Shown here one piece after another: positions 60,401 through 64,000 of a stretch of DNA of 64,000 nucleotides (the stretch's first letter is position 1; every line of letters begins with the position of its first letter). The stretch covers positions 62,001 to 126,000 of the forward strand of contig CALHND010000013.1 in NCBI GenBank assembly GCA_938034875.1, read 5' to 3'. Origin of the DNA: an uncultured Clostridia bacterium (lineage in GTDB: Bacteria; Bacillota; Clostridia; Oscillospirales; Acutalibacteraceae). The notes beneath the pieces were generated by a model. The model saw only the letters and a program-made list of their open reading frames with translations. It was not told the DNA's origin and made no database searches. The translations under genes were made by a program, and so were the position numbers.

Positions 60401-61265
60401 CTTGCAGCATTCTCTTTTCGTTACGGACAATTATATCAGGAGCACCAAGCTCAAGAAGTCTCTTAAGACGGTTGTTTCTGTTAATAACACGACGATAAAG
60501 ATCGTTGAGGTCGCTTGTTGCAAAGCGGCCGCCATCGAGCTGTACCATCGGGCGTAAATCAGGCGGAATGACTGGGATTACATCCAAAATCATCCACTCA
60601 GGACGGTTGCCCGAATGACGGAATGCCTCGACAATTTCAAGACGCTTAAGCAATCTGGCGCGCTTTTGTCCGGATGCAGTTTCAGCCTCACTTTTCAGTT
60701 CTGCTGAAAGCTGATCAAGGTCAATTTCCTCAAGCAGAGTTTTAATTGCCTCTGCGCCCATGCTAGCCTTGAAATCTTCGTCGTATTTTTCTCTCATGTC
60801 GCGGTACTGGTTTTCATTAAGAAGTTGCTTTTTCTCCAGCGGTGTGCTACCCGGATCGGTAACAATGTATGAGGAGAAATAAAGAACCTGCTCAAGTACA
60901 CGCGGTGTAACATCAAGAACGAGACCCATTCTTGACGGGATGGTCTTGTAATACCAGATGTGTGATACGGGGGATGCAAGCTCAATAGAGCCCATGCGCT
61001 CGCGGCGCACTTTTGCACGTGTAACCTCAACGCCGCAGCGTTCACAAACTTTTCCCTTATAACGAATACGCTTGTATTTTCCGCAATGACATTCCCAGTC
61101 CTTGGTCGGCCCAAAAATCTTTTCGCAGAAAAGTCCGTCGCGTTCCGGTTTAAGCGTACGGTAGTTAATGGTTTCCGGCTTTGTTACCTCGCCCGATGAC
61201 CACGCTCTGATTTGTTCAGGAGAAGCCAGACCGATTTTTATTGATTCAAATTCCATATCTGCCAT
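57483..61265 (-). CDS. rpoC: RNA polymerase beta' subunit
   Basis: The 1260-residue protein has the N-terminal zinc site CHCGKYKRIRYKGKVCERC, the rudder/lid region, the catalytic Asp triad NADFDGDQMAVHVPLS near residue 450, the bridge helix and trigger-loop segments (IGEPGTQLTMRTFHTGG) and the second zinc site ending CHAKHGICKKCYG. It has no large lineage-specific insertion that I can see. The ATG follows GGGAGG by 9 bases and lies 15 bases behind rpoB. Confidence 0.98.
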   Translation of the reverse strand: MADMEFESIKIGLASPEQIRAWSSGEVTKPETINYRTLKPERDGLFCEKIFGPTKDWECHCGKYKRIRYKGKVCERCGVEVTRAKVRRERMGSIELASPVSHIWYYKTIPSRMGLVLDVTPRVLEQVLYFSSYIVTDPGSTPLEKKQLLNENQYRDMREKYDEDFKASMGAEAIKTLLEEIDLDQLSAELKSEAETASGQKRARLLKRLEIVEAFRHSGNRPEWMILDVIPVIPPDLRPMVQLDGGRFATSDLNDLYRRVINRNNRLKRLLELGAPDIIVRNEKRMLQEAVDALIDNGRRGRAVTGPSNRALKSLSDMLKGKQGRFRQNLLGKRVDYSGRSVIVVGPELKMYQCGLPKEMALELFKPFVMKRLVETGAASNIKTARKMVDRVRPEIWDALGTVIKDHPVLLNRAPTLHRLGIQAFEPVLVEGRAIKLHPLVCTAYNADFDGDQMAVHVPLSAEAQAEARFLMLAANNLLKPSDGKPVAVPTQDMVLGSYYLTLTKFDEPGVGKIFRSEDEAIMAYESGVIGLHAPIRVRVTKEINGESITRIIDATVGFFIFNHCIPQDLGFTDRSEGHEFDLEICFTRKDSSKNIIECEDDIKQNKVGKKMLGKIIDACIRKHGTSETAIVLDNVKATGYKYSTKGAITVSVSDAIIPPEKAQYIAESEHEVERIKSMYKRGLASDEDRYRLVIESWNRTTEKVADALKDNLDEYNPIYMMADSGARGSMNQIRQLAGMRGLIANTAGKTIEVPIRANYREGLNVLEYFISSRGARKGLADTALRTADSGYLTRRLVDVSQDVIIREDDCETDDGLTIYAIYDRPIQFYKNAEAEEMEKARLDGKTLSLDEREELLARLGKPIEHLVERLTGRFLLIDCVDKETGEVVVQSGIMLTEDDATKVYETERKNQDTIYPCVEIRSILGCHAKHGICKKCYGANLANGNTVTVGEAVGIIAAQSIGEPGTQLTMRTFHTGGIANAEDITQGLPRVEELFEARRPKRAAFISGIDGTVSIRDGKRNKEIFVVAEDASEECKYVIPYDYTIKVEDGAKVKAGDPLTEGIYAPQDILESFLQNGNKAGELAVRTYIIEEVQRTYRSQGVDINDKHIEVIVRQMMKKLLVEDAGSTSFLPGTQVERGDFYFEKKMIKERIEAGEEGLVVPTAKPTLLGITKASLATDSFLSAASFQETTRVLTDAAIRGKVDKLFGLKENVIIGKLVPAGTGMKLNGAKDYTTDYYNLPYEQETNFYMDSDEVLSAE

Positions 61266-61280
61266 GTCTTAAGTCCTCCC

Positions 61281-64000
61281 TTATTCCACATCGTCGCCGA
61301 GATCGGCAGCGTCGTCGATATCATCTAATTCATTAATGGGATCGCCGTTTTCATCCTCGAGACTGAAGCCTTCGAGTCCGTCATTTACAGTATCCTCTTC
61401 AAGGATTTCTGCGCCCTCTACCGGACCGAGTCCCATATCGCCATCATCATCGTCAAATGTCTGCTTTAGGTCTATTTCTTCGTTATACTTATCAAGTACA
61501 CGGATATCAAGACCGAGTGACTGAAGTTCTTTAATAAGAACCTTGAATGATTCAGGTACGCCCGGTTTCGGAATGTTCTGACCCTTAACAATTGCCTCGT
61601 AAGCCTTTACACGGCCGACAATGTCGTCCGACTTAACTGTGAGGATTTCCTGAAGGGTGTATGCAGCGCCGTATGCTTCGAGCGCCCAAACTTCCATTTC
61701 TCCGAAACGCTGTCCGCCGAACTGTGCTTTACCACCGAGCGGCTGCTGTGTAACGAGAGAATAAGGACCAGTGGAACGTGCATGAATCTTATCATCGACA
61801 AGGTGATGCAGCTTGAGGTAGTACATATATCCTACGGTAACAGGGTTATCGAACATTTCGCCTGTGCGTCCGTCGTAAAGCCATGTCTTACCGTCGACAA
61901 CCTTAAGAATCTTCTTTTCAGCAAGATCTGTGAGCTTTTCGATATTAGTTCTATCCTCTTTATCGAGTGTAAATACTTGTTTTTTGCCGTTTTCGTCGAA
62001 TTCTTCTGTAACGAGAATCTTACCGTCTAGGTTTTCGCCGAGTTTTCTGTCAATATGGTTGAACTTAACATCACGGTAAACTCCGGCATCGATGAAAGCA
62101 TCGAAAATATCGCTTTCGCGTGCGCCGTCAAATACCGGTGTGCAAACCTTCCAGCCCAGGGCCTTTGCAGCACGGCCGAGGTGAACCTCGAGTACCTGTC
62201 CGATGTTCATACGGGAAGGTACGCCGAGCGGATTGAGTACGATATCAAGCGGACGACCATCGGGCATGAACGGCATATCCTCGACAGGAAGTATGCGCGA
62301 TACAACACCCTTATTTCCGTGACGTCCAGCCATTTTGTCTCCGACGCTGATTTTGCGCTTTTGTGCAATATAGCAGCGTACAACCATGCTTACACCGGGG
62401 TTAAGCTCGCTGGAATTCTCGCGTGTGAATACATCAACATCAACGATTGTGCCGTATTCGCCATGCGGTACGCGCAGAGAAGTATCTCTGACCTCGCGTG
62501 CCTTTTCGCCGAATATTGCACGAAGCAGGCGCTCTTCTGCTGTCAGCTCAGTTTCACCCTTTGGTGTTACCTTACCAACCAGAATGTCTCCTGAACGAAC
62601 CTCAGCACCTATGCGGATAATTCCGTGCTCGTCAAGGTCCCTAAGAGCATCTTCGCCGACATTAGGAATGTCGCGTGTGATTTCTTCCGGTCCGAGTTTG
62701 GTGTCTCTGGCTTCGATTTCGTATTTTTCAATATGAATTGATGTGTAAACATCGTTTCTGATAAGCTGTTCGTTTAAAAGTACAGCGTCCTCGTAGTTAT
62801 AGCCTTCCCATGTCATAAAGCCGATGAGGGCATTCTTTCCAAGGGAAATTTCACCGTTGCTGGTGGCAGGACCATCCGCAATAACAGCGTTTGCTTCAAC
62901 CTTTTCTCCAACATTAACAATCGGTCGCTGGTTGACGCAAGTACCGTGGTTTGAGCGGAGGAACTTAATAAGCTTATAGGTGTCAATTTCGCCACCCTCA
63001 GCACGAATCTCAATAGTGTCGGCACTGACGCTGATGACTTCGCCTGCACGCTTTGCAAGCACTACAACGCCTGAATCAACAGCAGCCTGATATTCCATAC
63101 CGGTTGCAACAATCGGGTTTTCGCTTTTGAGAAGCGGAACTGCCTGCTTCTGCATGTTTGAACCCATGAGTGCTCGGTTGGTATCGTCGTTTTCAAGGAA
63201 CGGAATCATTGCTGTAGCAACAGAAACGACCATTTTAGGAGATACGTCCATCAAATCAACTGCGTCCGGAGATACTTCGAGGAACTGGTCGCGGTAACGT
63301 GATGTTACAGCCTTATTCTTAAAGTGTCCGAACTCGTCGAGGGGTTCGTTTGCCTGTGCTACGGTGTAGTTATCCTCTTCGTCTGCGGTCATGTAAACAA
63401 CCTCGTCGAGAACAACACCTGTTGTTTTGTCAACCTTGCGGAAAGGAGCTTCCACAAAGCCGTATTCATTAATACGTGCGTAAGTTGCAAGGTAGGAAAT
63501 AAGTCCGATGTTAGGACCTTCCGGTGTTTCAATCGGGCACATACGGCCGTAATGGCTGTAATGTACATCTCGTACTTCGAATCCTGCACGGTCACGCGAA
63601 AGACCGCCTGGGCCGAGCGCCGACAGACGACGCTTATGAGTCAATTCGGACAGAGGGTTGGTCTGATCCATGAACTGAGAAAGCGGCGATGAACCGAAGA
63701 ATTCTTTTATAGCAGCGACAACCGGACGGATATTAATCAATGTCTGCGGAGTCATTGTATCAAGATCCTGTGCCTGCAATGTCATCTTTTCACGGATAAC
63801 GCGCTCCATTCTGGCAAAGCCAATGCGGAACTGATTCTGCATTAGTTCACCTACCGAGCGAATGCGGCGGTTGCCAAGGTGGTCAATATCGTCGGTAACA
63901 CCAACATTGTGTGACAAACCGAGGAAATAGTTAACGGATGCGAACATATCATCAAATGTGATGTAGTTTGGGATAACATCAGCTGCATTGTCAAGCAAAG
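61281..64000 (-). CDS. rpoB: RNA polymerase beta subunit (5' end beyond window)
   Basis: The frame stays open to the window edge, so the N-terminal part (roughly the first quarter) is missing; about 906 residues are visible. The rifampicin pocket GSSPLSQFMDQTNPLSELTH is present with the Asp, His and Ser residues (E. coli D516, H526, S531 positions) that go with a susceptible enzyme. Further marks are ALMGSNMQKQAVPLL, GDKMAGRHGNKGVVSRI and QPLGGKAQFGGQRFGEMEVW. The C-terminus carries a long acidic tail (last 60 residues). Confidence 0.97.
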   Translation of the reverse strand, partial: LLDNAADVIPNYITFDDMFASVNYFLGLSHNVGVTDDIDHLGNRRIRSVGELMQNQFRIGFARMERVIREKMTLQAQDLDTMTPQTLINIRPVVAAIKEFFGSSPLSQFMDQTNPLSELTHKRRLSALGPGGLSRDRAGFEVRDVHYSHYGRMCPIETPEGPNIGLISYLATYARINEYGFVEAPFRKVDKTTGVVLDEVVYMTADEEDNYTVAQANEPLDEFGHFKNKAVTSRYRDQFLEVSPDAVDLMDVSPKMVVSVATAMIPFLENDDTNRALMGSNMQKQAVPLLKSENPIVATGMEYQAAVDSGVVVLAKRAGEVISVSADTIEIRAEGGEIDTYKLIKFLRSNHGTCVNQRPIVNVGEKVEANAVIADGPATSNGEISLGKNALIGFMTWEGYNYEDAVLLNEQLIRNDVYTSIHIEKYEIEARDTKLGPEEITRDIPNVGEDALRDLDEHGIIRIGAEVRSGDILVGKVTPKGETELTAEERLLRAIFGEKAREVRDTSLRVPHGEYGTIVDVDVFTRENSSELNPGVSMVVRCYIAQKRKISVGDKMAGRHGNKGVVSRILPVEDMPFMPDGRPLDIVLNPLGVPSRMNIGQVLEVHLGRAAKALGWKVCTPVFDGARESDIFDAFIDAGVYRDVKFNHIDRKLGENLDGKILVTEEFDENGKKQVFTLDKEDRTNIEKLTDLAEKKILKVVDGKTWLYDGRTGEMFDNPVTVGYMYYLKLHHLVDDKIHARSTGPYSLVTQQPLGGKAQFGGQRFGEMEVWALEAYGAAYTLQEILTVKSDDIVGRVKAYEAIVKGQNIPKPGVPESFKVLIKELQSLGLDIRVLDKYNEEIDLKQTFDDDDGDMGLGPVEGAEILEEDTVNDGLEGFSLEDENGDPINELDDIDDAADLGDDVE

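Noticed and set aside
1..64000. Search for CRISPR, insertion sequences, prophage, toxin-antitoxin, tRNA and rRNA
   Set aside because: No direct-repeat arrays, transposase motifs, integrase or phage genes, toxin pairs or cloverleaf-like sequences were found in the gaps, which are nearly all short and filled by promoters and terminators.
61281..64000. Possible rifampicin-resistance changes in rpoB
   Set aside because: The pocket residues at the D516, H526 and S531 positions are the usual susceptible ones; other differences look like normal clostridial variation.

Overview
The window reads as a chromosomal segment of an anaerobic, low-to-moderate GC Firmicute of the class Clostridia, probably an Oscillospirales/Ruminococcaceae-type gut lineage. 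The pointers are a SpoVT homologue (endospore formation), rubrerythrin, the oxygen-sensitive NrdD/NrdG ribonucleotide reductase, an archaeal/eukaryal-type prolyl-tRNA synthetase, a clostridial KOW protein between map and infA, zinc-binding S4, S14 and L36, and Ser-rich linkers in exported proteins. The genus cannot be fixed from the sequence alone.

Layout. (1) 1-6.8 kb: end of a lactaldehyde reductase-like dehydrogenase, rubrerythrin, a GtrA-family protein with a possible small membrane ORF behind it, lysA under a clear lysine riboswitch, a FAD/Rieske oxidoreductase, and coaX with an ECF S component. (2) 7.0-22.8 kb, minus strand: one continuous S10-spc-alpha cluster from rpsJ to rplQ (32 genes including secY, adk, map, a KOW protein, infA, rpmJ and rpoA), started by a strong promoter and a roughly 280-nt structured leader and ended by one terminator. 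(3) 23.1-26.3 kb, minus: a Ser-rich exported protein, proS, a polysaccharide deacetylase and acpP. (4) 26.4-33.1 kb, plus: the compact operon aroE-aroK-tyrA-aroB-aroA-aroC-pheA, then asnA. (5) 34.2-42.1 kb: a CAP-domain exported protein, the operon hemolysin III-mscL-membrane protein, typA with an exonuclease, spoVT, and an AGCS amino-acid/cation symporter. (6) 42.3-51.6 kb, minus: nrdD-nrdG-dut-metallophosphoesterase with two NrdR-type boxes at the promoter, a DUF1846 protein, and proB-proA-proC. (7) 51.7-64 kb: an amidohydrolase on plus, then on minus the str operon (rpsL-rpsG-fusA-tuf) behind rpoB-rpoC; rpoB runs off the window end.

Functionally this is a housekeeping region: transcription (RpoA, RpoB, RpoC), translation, protein export (SecY), and amino-acid synthesis (Lys, Phe/Tyr via chorismate, Asn, Pro). 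The feature that most differs from the classic Firmicute layout is that the rpoBC-str block and the S10-spc-alpha block keep the same orientation but lie about 30 kb apart, with amino-acid and nucleotide metabolism between them. I found no insertion sequence, prophage, CRISPR array, defence locus, tRNA or rRNA. No clearly new system is visible. The items most worth a second look are small: regulatory RNA leaders, a 51-codon membrane ORF, a zinc-ribbon MscL, and operator-like inverted repeats at lysA and between acpP and aroE.
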